Assembly: GCA_028752905.1 (NCBI GenBank)
Contig: JAQNBH010000013.1
Coordinates: forward strand, 24,341,168-24,405,167
Length of the DNA stretch: 64,000 nt
DNA from: Cladorhizidae sp. MBARI D1340-BT2
Taxonomy: Eukaryota > Porifera > Demospongiae > Poecilosclerida > Cladorhizidae
Reading direction: 5' to 3'
The notes beneath the pieces were generated by a model, which made no database searches, was not told the DNA's origin, and worked only from the letters and a program-made list of their open reading frames with translations. The translations under genes and the position numbers were made by a program. Within the stretch, counting starts at the first letter, position 1; every line of letters starts with the position of its first letter. This document shows, piece after piece, positions 34,781-46,278 of this stretch.

Positions 34781-36688
34781 GCTAAACAATTTCTTTGCTC
34801 CAATGGTGTCAGTCATTATAATTTACAATGCATTTTGTTGTGTGTATTATACTTCAGCTAATAACTCCAAGGCCCTCTCCAAAGTACGCACTAGCCAGCT
34901 GGCTGGCTACGAAATCTGTGTGGAGGCAGTGTACGAGGATGGCACTACAGTGCACAGCAGCGTTGAGTCTTTCCCCAATCGTAAGGCCTTTGATTTGATG
35001 GGGATCTGAAAGGAGGTCCAATGGAATTGAATTTGAGTTGTTGGCATCAGGTCAAAGAGTACCAAAATTATCTACAGATTGGAACTGAATCTGTTAATAA
35101 TTCCATCCCAAACAATATTCATGAAAGCCTGATGTCAGAGGATATGCATGTAGATCACTCCCCCCCCCCCCCAAAATACTACTAATTTAAACTTTTTTTT
35201 TTGGCTGGGTTTTTTTTTCTCCAGAAAATGGTTTTCTGTACAAATTTGATACTTCTTCTCAGATCTTGTTGGATATGTTGTGATGAATAGAAACTGTTTG
35301 GTTGCAACAGCTGCCACTTGACTCAAATGTGCAAAAACAGCACTTCTTTAAATCTCGATATAAACACGAATGTGACAAAATGAATTTACAGGTCAGTCAG
35401 TACACACTCTCAGGAGTGTGTTCTGCTCTACATGGAATGCCTACCATCTAGCTTCAGCTGGTGGTGTGTGCACTTTGTAGATAGTGCGATCTTGTCTTTA
35501 TCATTGTCATGATAACTACAGATCAGATACTGGGTTAGGCCTCGGGCCAGGGCAGTTGCTAGGGTTGGGTTCAGGGGTGTGGCAAAAGTAGAGCTAATTT
35601 GTGTACAATAGCTTTGGCTTAAAACTATACATGTATTTGTCACTTTAATTATTCTGCCTTCCTTGTCTTTGTGGCTGTGCACAGGTTGGATGCTGACATT
35701 GTGCCCTCACATATTTTGTGTTGCTCTTCTGCTCGTGCTCATCTCCTGCCTCACAACATTCGTGGTGTACTACGTGCATCCAGGCATTCCGTCAGCCACC
35801 CAACTGATCGTGGCTGACCAAATTATCACCCAACCCATGCTGGCACCGTCACGGCTAAATACCTTGTGGTATGAGGGAGTTTCGATACGTCATTACCGCA
35901 ATGACATTGACCTTAACTCAGAGATGCTTATCACCGTTGTGAATTCAGAAGATATTGGTGTGGTCACACACAGTGAATTGGTGTGCGACAATTATCCTTC
36001 TAATCAGACCGTTCACTCTGGGAACGGTGGAGTCACCACGAAACGGACCACGTTCCCTTTGAATTATCGTTTTAACCCCATGTATTTTGTTCATGGGTCT
36101 GGCATTGCAATCTTAATTCGCATCTACCTTCCCCGTGCAGTCGGTACTCTTCACAAGGCAACTCTTTACATATTTGACTCTGACGAAGAAGCACAAATGT
36201 TTTTGTCGACAGAGAGGAATGGAAAACCAATTAAGACAGTGGACTTTGTTGACATGGCCAGAAAAGAGTACATGTACTATTACAATGTCGTGGAAGACGC
36301 GTACCTTTTCTTTGTTCTTGAGTCAAAGACATCAGAAAACTACTTCACACTCTTCTCCAACATCACCTCCGACTTGAATAGCTACGCCTTCACAGGCGAT
36401 AGACCGAACAATATGACTAGTAACACATTTGGTGTCAACGGATCAGTATTCTCTAAGTTCACCTTCCTCTCTCCTCCACGGAAAACGTTTTTTCTGTATT
36501 CACATCCAGTTGAAGATTTGGAGCCAGCACTGACTCATCTGGTACTGACATATCGCTCTCGGAGCTGGTTTAAAATCTCTGTCACCTCCATGCTGAGTGT
36601 GCTTGTTGCATGCCTCACTGGCTTTTGCATTTATAACATCTTGCAGAGGAAAAAATGTCCTCCCAATGAGTACGAGCGTTTGGTATGA
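29313..36688 (+). CDS. Fibronectin type III / two-transmembrane protein, last three exons
   Basis: Exons 29313-29468, 34858-34980 and 35685-36688 have GT-AG borders and all junctions are phase 1, giving one open reading frame to TGA. The first two exons together form one FN3 domain: VRPTGLNLVVGCVNSTVTW with its strand-B Trp, YNVNIRANGQ, then LAGYEICVEAVYEDG. The third exon has a hydrophobic helix (FCVALLLVLISCLTTFVVYYV), a loop of about 270 residues with several N-glycosylation motifs (NQT, NIT, NMT, NGS), a second helix (ISVTSMLSVLVACLTGFCIYNI) and a short basic tail ending NEYERLV. I do not recognise the loop. Upstream exons including any signal peptide are not identified. An alternative start within exon 3 (ATG near 35690) would make the last exon a stand-alone two-TM protein. 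Confidence 0.7.
29469..31960. repeat. 30-bp minisatellite starting exactly at a 5' splice site, about 80 copies
   Basis: The array runs from the donor at 29469 to about 31960. Each unit contains GTGGGTAATCATTATACC followed by TGTACATCAGAG, with variants GTGAGTAAT, GTGGGCAAT, TGCCTG, CACCAG and a 26-27-bp short form (CATCAGGTGGG). The first unit overlaps the exon-intron junction GAACGAG|GTGGGTAATCAT, so every unit carries an AG|GTGGGTAA or AG|GTGAGTAA donor-like site. Unit length divisible by three creates long spurious frames on both strands. Confidence 0.95.
31961..33036. repeat. Intron segment with GGGTAAAAC-type repeats (32190-32880)
   Basis: TTTACCC/GGGTAAA motifs cluster at 32200-32330 and 32795-32870. 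Both clusters contain TATTTAACCCAACCC. The left cluster begins CAGTGTTTGCATTTTACCC. These paired ends about 680 bp apart would suit a non-autonomous DNA element, but clean inverted repeats and target duplications were not found. Confidence 0.4.
33037..34055. repeat. 14-15-bp minisatellite (CACA(T/C)ATATGCCTG family), about 70 copies
   Basis: Tandem units ACACATATGCCTGC, ACACGGTATGCCTGC, AAATGGTATGCCTGC, ACGCTATATGCCTGC and TATATGACTGC are interspersed in a higher-order pattern. A block of about 200 bp is repeated (33040-33240 and 33280-33480). It lies in the same intron as the 30-bp array. The Cys/His-rich open frames are artefacts of the repeat. Confidence 0.95.
34056..34857. other. Remainder of the FN3 intron
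   Basis: Unique sequence with short overlapping frames (34108-34296 and others) of no recognised product, then a (TTG)n microsatellite at 34750-34781, ending at the acceptor TATACTTCAG. Confidence 0.5.
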
Positions 36689-37216
36689 TGAGCACACCCA
36701 CAACATTGTATTTCGCCTTTTTAATGTTTGTGTCACATTGTTTTATCATGTGTAACTTTTTCTACGGTGTTAATGCTTTTGTGTCTGCATTGTGCCTTGC
36801 TGTTTTATCATGTGTGCAGGTTGTTATAGTAACAATAGTCTTGCGCATTATGTCTTTTTTATTGGTGAGTGAAAGATTGAGCATTCAATGTAGTCTGGCT
36901 TAGCTGACCTTTTACCAGGTAAGTGTAAGCTATGTGAGTCGATCCTCACTGGATTTGAACAAGCAGATGCATGGCATGTTTGGTTAGAAGCACGAGTGTT
37001 AAAGTGCATATATAAACGTGTACAGGATTGCAGCTCTGTCTAACCTGACGTGACTTTGAACTTTCCCCAGAGCTCCACCTCAGTTGTCATGGTATACATG
37101 ATGTTATTCAGATAAGAACCCACCCAATGCACTCCAATATTGAGTTCTCTCGGCTAAAGAGCTCATAAAATGTTATCTATAATTTGCAACAGTAACTGAG
37201 ATCACTGTGTGTGTGT
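36689..37216. other. 3' flank of the FN3/TM gene; nothing recognised
   Basis: T-rich sequence after the stop codon, presumably 3' UTR for part of its length. No AATAAA stands close to the stop. No gene-like feature is seen. Confidence 0.45.
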
Positions 37217-37542
37217 GGGGGGGGGGGGGGGGGGGGGCCTAGTCAGAAGTATAAAGCCACAGGTCAGGTTAGTCAGAAGTATAAAGCCACAGGTCAGGTT
37301 AGTCAGAAGTATAAAGCCACAGGTCAGGTTAGTCAGAAGTATAAAGCCACAGGTCAGGTTAGTCAGAAGTATAAAGCCACAGGTCAGGTTAGTCAGAAGT
37401 ATAAAGCCACAGGTCAGGTTAGTCAGAAGTATAAAGCCACAGGTCAGGTTAGTCAGAAGTATAAAGCCACAGGTCAGGTTAGTCAGAAGTATAAAGCCAC
37501 AGGTCGGGTTAGTCAGAAGTAATAAAGCCACAGGTCTGGTTA
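37217..37542. repeat. Poly-G run followed by a highly uniform 30-bp minisatellite, ten copies
   Basis: A pure G run (about 37217-37237) is followed from 37241 by nine virtually identical 30-bp units (AGTCAGAAGTATAAAGCC + ACAGGTCAGGTT) and a tenth with one inserted base. The uniformity indicates very recent expansion or gene conversion. Confidence 0.95.
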
Positions 37543-37732
37543 GAAAGCTGCAATCCCGTGGCTATGTAGACATTTCTGACATTTCAAAGTATATATTAAA
37601 TAATGTTATACTGGTATGCTAAATGATTTTTTAATATTTTGTGTATGCAAAACGATGTACTAGTATTATGAGAGTAAGAAAAGAATCCATTGACCTAAAA
37701 AAACACGGATGCTCCCAGTGTTGTGCCAAAGA

Positions 37733-37743
37733 GCGCATGCGCA
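37733..37743. promoter_or_regulatory. Palindromic NRF-1-type site
   Basis: GCGCATGCGCA matches the consensus of NRF-1, a conserved animal transcription factor. It lies 350 bp upstream of the ATG at 38095. Function is inferred from motif and position. Confidence 0.45.
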
Positions 37744-38094
37744 GACGGATGTAGGCGTTTGACTAATACGGACCTCCCTCCTTCACGATTTATTAAACGA
37801 TCTTCGCCCACTTCAACCATTATGCTTTTGCTCATTTAAATTTAAAAAAAATTACTCAGGCTCTAAGGGGAGACGAACACCTGCATCGTCATCCGCCTTT
37901 CTGTAACTCTCCCAACAAACCAAAAATGGAAACTGAAACTACGACGAAGCACTCAGTTCCCACCACAACAAACAATAGGCCATTGTCGGCCTGTATGGTG
38001 GGGAATTGCCTGCAGTACTTAGCTCAGCCTTAAGAGTATTTTAGCGCTATATTAGCAGCTACTTCTACAAACTAGTCGGCCAGTCTTTGAAGCA

Positions 38095-39962
38095 ATGGCT
38101 GGAGAGAACAGAGACGATTGTATCTACGAACCTTCCGTGATATTGGGGATCCATTACCGGAGAGGATTGGTAATGGTTAAGAATGTCAATTTGCAGAATG
38201 AACTCATTGGAGAGGCTGTAAGTTAAAAACTGGTGCAGTAGCTACGACGTAGCTAGTATGTGAGAAATTCTGACGTGGTTTACTTGTGTCCTCTCAAGCG
38301 AGCATGTAACCAGCTAGCTAGCAGCAAGCCTTTCTTAGCCTGGAGTTGTGGAGGCAGGCCTCACAGCCTGGAAGCCTGAGTAGCAGCAATCCTTTCTTAG
38401 CCTGGAGTTGTGGAAGCAGGCCTCCCAGGCTGGGCCTGAGTAGCAGCAATCCTTGGTTAGCCTGGAGTTGTGGAGGCAGGCCTCCCAGCCTGGAAGCCTG
38501 AGTAGCAGCAATCCTTTCTTAGCCTGGAGTTGTGGAAGCAGGCCTCCCAGCCTGGGCCTGAGTAGCAGCAAGCCTTTGTTAGCCAGGAGTTGTGGAGGCA
38601 GGCCTCCCAGCCTGGGCCTGAGTAGCAGCAAGCCTTTGTTAGCCAGGAGTTGTGGAAGCAGGCCTCCCAGCCTGGGCCTGAGTAGCAGCAAGCCTTTGTT
38701 AGCCTGGAGTTGTGGAGGCAGGCCTCCCAGCCTGGGCCTGAGTAGCAGCAATCCTTTGTTAGCCTGGAGTAGTAGAGGCAGGCCTCCCAGCCTGGAAGCC
38801 TGAGTAGCAGCAATCCTTTGTTAGCCTGGAGGAATGACTTTGTTAGCCTGGAGGAATGACTGTTGTGAAGGCAGGCCTCATGGCCTTGATATATTATGGA
38901 CAATTGCAACCTTTGTGGTCTGAAGGAATCTATTCCTACTGGTATGTCTTGGTTAATTAAGTTATTAGCATGAGCAGAACAGGCTGATCTCTCTCAAATT
39001 TCACTAAGCTCTAGGACACAGGTCAGACCTGATTTTATACTTCAACATAATTATATATAATGCTAATATTCCTTAATTCTTAGATGACCAAATCCTCTTT
39101 TTAGTATTCTCTAATAGCTACAGGCATTGGTTCAGACCTTTTCTCTCCCAAGTGCACAGACTGGTTCAGAGGTCAAAGAGGCTGCACTTGAGACTAACGT
39201 ATAAGCAGCCAGATTCATTGTCTTGTACTATCATACCACATTGTGGACGTGAGATTATGACGACAACAGTTACCAGAACTCGACAATCTAAGCTGCTCGT
39301 AATAAATGAATAGTATTGTGCTGAGAGAAGGAAAGAGATAATGCCTGCCCATGAAACAGGGCCTAGGCATACAGTTGCTGTGCTCCCCATGAAGCAGGGC
39401 CTAGGCACTCAGTTGCTGTGCTCTCCATGAAGCAGGGCCTAGGCACTCAGTTGCTGTGCTCCCCATGAAGCAGGGCCTAGGCACTCAGTTGCTGTGCTCT
39501 CCATGAAACAGGGCCTAGGCACTCAGGTGCTATGCTCTCCATGAAGCAAGGCCTAGGCAATCATTTGCTGTTACAAAACTGGTTAGAGAGATCTAATACT
39601 TGATCAAAGTAGATTAACCTCTGTACTATAATTTGAGTAGCCTATAAACACTATTCATTCTAATGTATTATAGTTCTTGCCATTATTTCTGAGATATTAC
39701 TGGACTCTTCACATTGCAGAGAAATAAAACAAATTATCTCTCTGATGATATGAACACACAGTGGGATGTAATTGATTGGTCGCATATCACATACATACCG
39801 GAAGGACCAGAATACTTCTCCGGGGTAACGACTGTCGTTGTCAAAATGAATCCGGTTATTCCCTTTCCTACATACGACATAAAGCGTGACGCTATATGTA
39901 AGCTCAAGGAAGGTGTGGCAGAGTGTGTTGCGAAGTTGTTTGGGCAGGCACATTATCAGTAA
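38095..39962 (+). CDS. Small unknown gene, first and last exons identified
   Basis: Exon 1 (38095-38217) encodes MAGENRDDCIYEPSVILG, then HYRRGLVMVKNVNLQNEL, ending at GTAAGT in phase 0. The last exon (39720-39962) follows TTCACATTGCAG in phase 0 and encodes 80 residues including NTQWDVIDWSHITYIPEG and LKEGVAECVAKLFGQ. An AATAAA begins 12 nt after the stop. The last exon has an equal-length (243 nt) opposite-strand paralogue at 61111-61353, which supports it as real coding sequence. I do not recognise the family. Whether exon 1 joins this last exon directly, or other exons lie between (38896-38941, MDNCNLCGLKESIPT, is a weak candidate start of something else), is unknown. The intron holds two minisatellites. 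Confidence 0.5.
38323..38870. repeat. 57-63-bp minisatellite, about eight copies
   Basis: Units contain TTAGCCTGGAGTTGTGGA, GGCAGGCCTCCCAGCCTG and GCCTGAGTAGCAGCAA. It ends with two short GTTAGCCTGGAGGAATGACT units. It lies in the intron after the exon ending at 38217, and AGGCAGGCCTC recurs at 38871-38881. Confidence 0.9.
39345..39570. repeat. 38-bp minisatellite, about six copies
   Basis: Units of CATGAAGCAGGGCCTAGGC followed by ACTCAGTTGCTGTGCTCTC. It is intronic in the small gene at 38095-39962. Confidence 0.9.
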
Positions 39963-39973
39963 GTGTGGCTTGT

Positions 39974-39979
39974 AATAAA
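39974..39979 (+). terminator. Poly(A) signal AATAAA
   Basis: A canonical AATAAA lies 12 nt past the stop codon at 39962, indicating a very short 3' UTR that ends just before the 31-bp minisatellite. Confidence 0.6.
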
Positions 39980-40009
39980 CTGTATTACAGCAATATAATA
40001 TATTCAACG

Positions 40010-40412
40010 GGTTGTTAAGGCTGGTTTACAACACGACGCTGGTTGTTAAGGCTGGTTTACAACACGACGCTGGTTGTTAAGGCTGGTTTACAACACGACG
40101 CTGGTTGTTAAGGCTGGTTTACAACATGACGCTGGTTGTTAAGGCTGGTTTACAACACGACGCTGGTTGTTAAGGCTGGTTTACAACACGACGCTGGTTG
40201 TTAAGGCTGGTTTACAACACGATGCTGGTTGTTAAGGCTGGTTTACAACACGACGCTGGTTGTTAAGGCTGGTTTACAACACAACGCTGGTTGTTAAGGC
40301 TGGTTTACAACATGACGCTGGTTGTTAAGGCTGGTTTACAACACGACGCTGGTTGTTAAGGCTGGTTTACAACACAAAGCTGGTTGTTAAGGCAGGTTTA
40401 CAACATGACGCT
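40010..40412. repeat. 31-bp minisatellite, 13 copies
   Basis: Thirteen units of GGTTGTTAAGGCTGGTTT + ACAACACGACGCT with few substitutions (CATGACG, CACAACG, GATGCT). The array starts 48 bp after the stop codon of the small gene. Confidence 0.95.
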
Positions 40413-40647
40413 GGTTGAGCGTTATGTTGCATGTAGCAATTGACTTTTGACCCTCGAACCGCGCTCAACAAAGACAGGTCCAACTCTGCATTTCAGATGC
40501 TGGATTAGAATGAAATGTAATGCTCGGCCAGCGTCATGTTGTGAAACAGGCTATTTTTTGTTAAGCACCTATATACTTTTTGTTAAGCACCTACTGTTTA
40601 TTGAGTACCTAGTTACTGCCTTTACTTGTTAAGCACAAATTGTGGCC

Positions 40648-42489
40648 ATGTTTCCGACTGCCTTGGAATTAGTGTTGGACGCTAGGCAGACTTGTAGATG
40701 GGATGTGAAAAGTATAACATCATGCATTACTTCTGCATATGGATGGATGTAAGTGGCTGACCGTTTATGGCACACTATAATTATAATGATACATACATAC
40801 TGTATTAGATTTTATATGAAACACAATACGAATGTAAGACGACTTGTGTTCTATAATATCAAATTATAGGTGATTTCTGTATTATAGGTGATTTCTGGCA
40901 TATATATGTGTATTACTTAATATATAGACTTGTATTCTAGCGCAAGTCATCAATTATTGGCAGGCAGCTATTATTGGCTAAGCCATTGGCTAAGCGATCG
41001 GCAGGCAGTTTATGGTCAAAGTATATACTAGATAATTTTACAGAAATATCCATTTGTCAGTTCAACTCTTGTATTCTTTGGAATCAGGTCTCGTATTCTC
41101 CTTCAATTCTACCTAACAGAGAATAAGTTTAGAAATTGTAGTTTATAATGAGTGACTATAACTATTCCCATTCCATTGAATCTAAAAGGGGATCGTAAGT
41201 AGCCCAGAATGAACTAGTAATCTGCTTTTTTATTTTAGCAGCTAGGACCAAAGCCTAACCTACGGGCAGGGATTCTTGTAACATTAGGTTGACCAGCGTG
41301 TTTGGATAATTATGTGGAAGTTCGGATAAGTGGCCTCCTCTAGCTTTGTGGTTTTGCATCAATTGTTTTTCTTCTTTGGTCCTCGAACCAGACCAGTGCA
41401 GCTGCTGTTGATACTGTTGTGGTTTGGAGCTATAGCTTTCTCAGCATTCAAGCATTCCATTGACACATCAATGTATATTCAAGTAAGTTGGTATCTAGCC
41501 TAAGCTGTGGGCCCTTAGAAACTTTGCTGACCTGGTTATCAGTGCTGTTTTGAACATTTTATATCAAGTAAGTTGGTAGCTGTAGGTTACAAGGCAGTGC
41601 TTCTCAGACATTTGTGCTCACTCAAAGTTAGATCTTGATGAGTAACCAATGCATAAGACCATACAGTTAGCACTTGTGGACAAGAGAATTGCAAGTTTTA
41701 TTTTTCTTATATATAATTATCTAAAACAGCTTTAGTGTGTGGTGGATTTACCAAGATTGCTCCTTTGAGTTAAATAAAATAAAATAAACAATTAAGAAAT
41801 GAAAGAAATTAAAAAAATATAATGTACAATAAATGAAATAACAAGTATCCTCGATGATGTTGGCACTCAATTACACATGACAATATGCTGCATAGATTTC
41901 TGTGGGGGCAGGGGAAACTAAAGGGTGTTTGTTAGTCTGTTGTTATAGGTTTTTATACTTCTTATTGCAGCCTTATTTTTATAATTTTTTTAATAAGAAA
42001 TCCCCCCTCACCCCAAGAGATGGATGTTAAACCTCCACCCCTCTTCTCAAAATCCTAGATCCACTCCGTCAATTGCCAGTCATAAATATGAACTGTTCTT
42101 CCAACCTGAAGTGAACTAGAATACACACGGATGTATTACTGCAAATGTTTTGGTTGACAACCTTCCTCTTAAAAAAAATGGCTGCTTTTCTTCATTACCC
42201 CAGTTAACCAATGTCTTTGTATGTTATAATCCAAGCTAGGGCTTATCTAGTGGGAAAAGGGGAGTATTATAATAAGTCTCCTTTAAATAAAAATATATAT
42301 ATTGCATAGTTTTTTGGTACACACACATTAAAATACAAAGGCTCTGTAAAGGGAGCACAGAAAACAAGATAAAAATTATTTTTCATGAGCTGTTTTCAAG
42401 AGCTGTTTTTTGTGTGCAGAATTGAGGTGCAGGTTGAGTCCAAGGATCGGAAGTGTTGTGATGGTGAAACGTCATGCTTGAAAGAATAA
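40648..42489 (+). CDS. Possible three-exon small membrane protein (82 residues)
   Basis: Exons 40648-40748, 41392-41482 and 42433-42489 have GT-AG borders and compatible phases (2, then 0), total 249 nt. The product begins MFPTALELVLDARQTCRW, has one hydrophobic helix (VQLLLILLWFGAIAFSAF) and ends with a polar Cys-containing tail (VESKDRKCCDGETSCLKE). An AATAAA overlaps the stop codon. No homologue is recognised. The evidence is splice-site and phase consistency only, which can arise by chance with exons this short; the acceptor of exon 2 (CTCGAACCAG) is weak. Confidence 0.3.
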
Positions 42490-42867
42490 ACAAACTAAAA
42501 TATTACATAAGCAATTTGTATTTTACTCTCAATGAACTCTCAGTTGACATAATAACATTAAGATCACCTTCTCAATAATCAACTTCAAATTGTATTCACT
42601 TGATGTGACTAGATGCTCTACCTTTATCAGGAATAATAAGATGCTAAGGTTCGTGTGAACCTGCTATATACCGGCACATGCCAGTACATGCACCTAGGAG
42701 ATGTATAAATTTTTTTAAATTAATGAACAATAAATAAAAATGTACTTAAATCTTAAATAACAAACAACTTAAATAACAAACAAATAACAAACAAATAAAT
42801 AAAACAACAATTATATATATATAAATAAATAAACTAATAAATAAATTTTTCAATAATTTTTTTTTTT

Positions 42868-42899
<32 letters not shown>

Positions 42900-43078
42900 A
42901 CAACAACAACAACAACAACAACAATAATAACAATAAAAACAATAATAATAATTATTATTATTATAAAATTTAAATAATAAACAGATAATAAATAAACAAT
43001 AAAATATTATAATAATTCATAAATGTTAAATAAATAAATAATAATAAATAAATAAATAAAAAATTAAAAAGTAAGTAT

Positions 43079-43369
43079 GGTGGTCGTGGCTTCAAGTTCA
43101 GGCTCTTCAGAGTAGCTCCCCAGCCAGGCAAGTCCATTCCACATTCTCGACTGAACCGCTCACACTTTGGTTAGGCCGATGTGCAATGCCAGCAGTTCCT
43201 TATGGCTTCTGGCATGCCAAGATGGTGGCTTCCTCCCACAAATTAGGATGTCCATTATCCCATGTATGCTCAGCAATTGCAGACTTCTCTTTTTTTGGGT
43301 GGGAAGGAAGCCACCATCTTGAAGGCCAGAAGACAGAAGAAACTGCTAGCGAAGGAGGCCGTGACCACC
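43079..43369. repeat. Foldback (MITE-like) element with unequal arms
   Basis: The left end GGTGGTCGTGGC, GCCAGCAGTT, CTTCTGGC and AAGATGGTGGCTTCCT reappears in inverse orientation at 43301-43369. The left arm is about 85 bp longer, indicating an insertion in it. The loop is about 70 bp. Confidence 0.7.
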
Positions 43370-43448
43370 ATAATTACTTTTTTTTTAATTTATAATTATT
43401 ATTTAAAAAAATATTTATTATCATTATTTATTATTTATTTATTATCTG

Positions 43449-43484
<36 letters not shown>

Positions 43485-43639
43485 CATAATATACATAAAT
43501 ACAAATATATAACATTATATATATATATATATATATTTTAGTTTAATAAGTACTATATATTATTATTATTATATTATTATATTATTATTATTATTATTAT
43601 AAGTTAATAGCCTAGGCACAAGTGCCTAGGATAGCAGCC

Positions 43640-43842
<203 letters not shown>

Positions 43843-43854
43843 GGTCCAGTCTAC

Positions 43855-44290
43855 AAAAGTCCATCAACCATGGGGGGTCTGGTTAACAACCGACCAACCC
43901 ACATGGTTGCATTCCCCCTCCAGAGGCAGATGGACAGCCTTTGAAAGAGGTGTGTGATGCAGTCTTCTGGGAGGGTGCCCAATCTCTGGCCTTGCAGTCG
44001 GCCAATTGATTTGATGGCTGACACGGCCTCATCACTCCATCCTCCGAGGGACTCCATGACTAGGGGGATGAAGGAGATACCAGCAGCATGACAGGCTTGG
44101 CTGTGAGCAGCACGTTTGCGATCTTCTCCTATGGACAGAGCGAAGCCCTGCACCATCGACCGTAAGCTGTTGAAGGGTTGAAATAACTGTGACATCTAGG
44201 GCTGCCGGCTTGCCCTCTTCCATCGCGGGAGGTAGAGGTCGGCCGGGCGACTCTTCGAGCCAGGAATTAGGGACGGAACTTCTCTCCTTC
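43855..44290 (-). pseudogene. C-terminal fragment of a nuclease-type non-LTR retroelement
   Basis: The minus-strand translation gives GKPAALDVTVIS, then after a shift GFALSIGEDRKRAAHSQACH, AAGISFIPLVMESLGGWSDE and ITHLFQRLSICLWRGNATMW. The same type of C-terminal sequence follows a restriction-like nuclease domain in the piece at 54719-55581 (FVPVAIESLGVIGN). The D-V-T motif would be the end of the nuclease core. It is flanked on both sides by (ATT)n. Confidence 0.6.
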
Positions 44291-44300
44291 TCTTCTCTCT

Positions 44301-44641
<341 letters not shown>

Positions 44642-45020
44642 TTATTATTAATTAATTGTTTTTTTAGTTTTTTTTTACCATTAGTATAATTGTTGTTTTA
44701 TTTATTTGTTTATTATTTATGATTATGTTTGTTTATTATTTATGTACATTTTTATTTATTGTTCATTCAATTTTATTTATTTGTTGTTTCTGTTTTATAT
44801 TATTTTTATTTGTTATTTTTTTGTTGTTGTTGTCATTATCATTTTTTTTATTACATCCGGTGCACATGCTAGGCACGTGTACTGGCATGTAGCTAGCTAC
44901 CGGTTTATAACAGGCTCACACGAACCTTAGCGTCTCATTATTCCTGATTAAGGCTAGAGCATCTAGTCTAAACGTCGCGAGTGAATACAATTTGAAGTTG
45001 ATTATTGATACGGTGATTTT

Positions 45021-46278
45021 AAATGTATTTAATCCATCTTAAATGTGTATTGTATTAATTTCACGATGATATTGTATTTTAATCCATCTTAAATGTGTAT
45101 TGTTGATATGATGATATTCCATCTTAAATGTGTATTGTATTGATATGATGATATTGTATTTTAATCCATCTTATTAAATGTGTATTGTATTAATGTGATA
45201 TTGTATTTTAGTCCATCTGATCCATCTGAAATGTGTATTATATTAATATGATGATATTGTATCTTAAATGTGTATTGTATAAATATCATGATGATATAAT
45301 ATTTTTTCCTATATAATATTAAATTTCTTACAACAATTACCTCTAAACTTGTACTACTACTATTACTAAACTTGTACTACTACTATTATAAAAGCTAATT
45401 AGCTAACTAACTAATTTGCAGCTATTAAAAAGCAATAACTTGAGAATAACTATATATATCGATTAACTAGTTATTGAGCAAGCCAGTCCCCCACTGACCT
45501 TATCACAGATATATTTTTAAGCCTCAGGTCGTAAGCTGTGATATTATTGTTACTTATTCCTTCCTCATGCATGACTTCCCAACTCATGACAAGAACACAC
45601 TCGTAGAATACATGCACCCTCACACTGCATGAAATGAACCTACCTGCTGTCTGGCTCAGTGGAGTGTTGATAACTTGTCTTGACAAGAAATACAGATTTC
45701 GATAAACGTCAGCTGTCTAGAGTCAGCATGACCAAGAACTGCACATACTTGAAGTGGATTTCCTACAGGTTCAGCATACTGGATTGATAGGGATAAATTA
45801 CTTTAAACATTGACAGCTGCTGTCTTACACTAACCAAGATTTAGTTAGATAATTTTGACCAACGCTCCTGCTGATCAGAATAAATTAAGATCAGCAGGCC
45901 ATTGCAAATTTTAGAGTAGACTGGTACTAAAACTTTTATGAGTAAACTTACAAAATTACATATGACAGAGAATATGACAGAGAATACAGACAGTTCTTAC
46001 TTATTAAGTCTACAAGTTTGCTAACTTTGGTTTGGAAGTATTTTTTAGCCGATAGCAGTTGAATCACTTTGTTTTTTTATATGAGCCATCATTAGTGATC
46101 CAAAAACACCAAACCTTATTTGGACAATTCAACTACTCCACAGCATCATTCTTCATATAGTATGTTTCTCTAACTCGCCTATGTGCCATTAGGAACTCTG
46201 ATCGACCCTGTCCACTGCCACACTCACAAGAGTCCAGTAATATCTCAGAAATATAGACTGTCAGGCCTACACAGGCTA
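45021..46278. other. No gene recognised
   Basis: AT-rich DNA. The first 300 bp contain six or so degenerate copies of ATTGTATTTTAATCCATC + TTAAATGTGTATTG. Nothing else is recognised. Confidence 0.45.

Noticed and set aside
37202..37622. Repeat proteins with KPQVRLVRSI or TCGFILLTNL units
   Set aside because: Produced by the 30-bp minisatellite; no promoter or splice evidence.
38335..38909. Leu/Pro- and Ser-rich repeat frames on both strands
   Set aside because: Created by the 57-63-bp minisatellite inside an intron.
38896..38941. Possible tiny first exon MDNCNLCGLKESIPT before GTATGT
   Set aside because: Only 46 nt, ATG preceded by no clear promoter, and no partner exon in matching phase was found.
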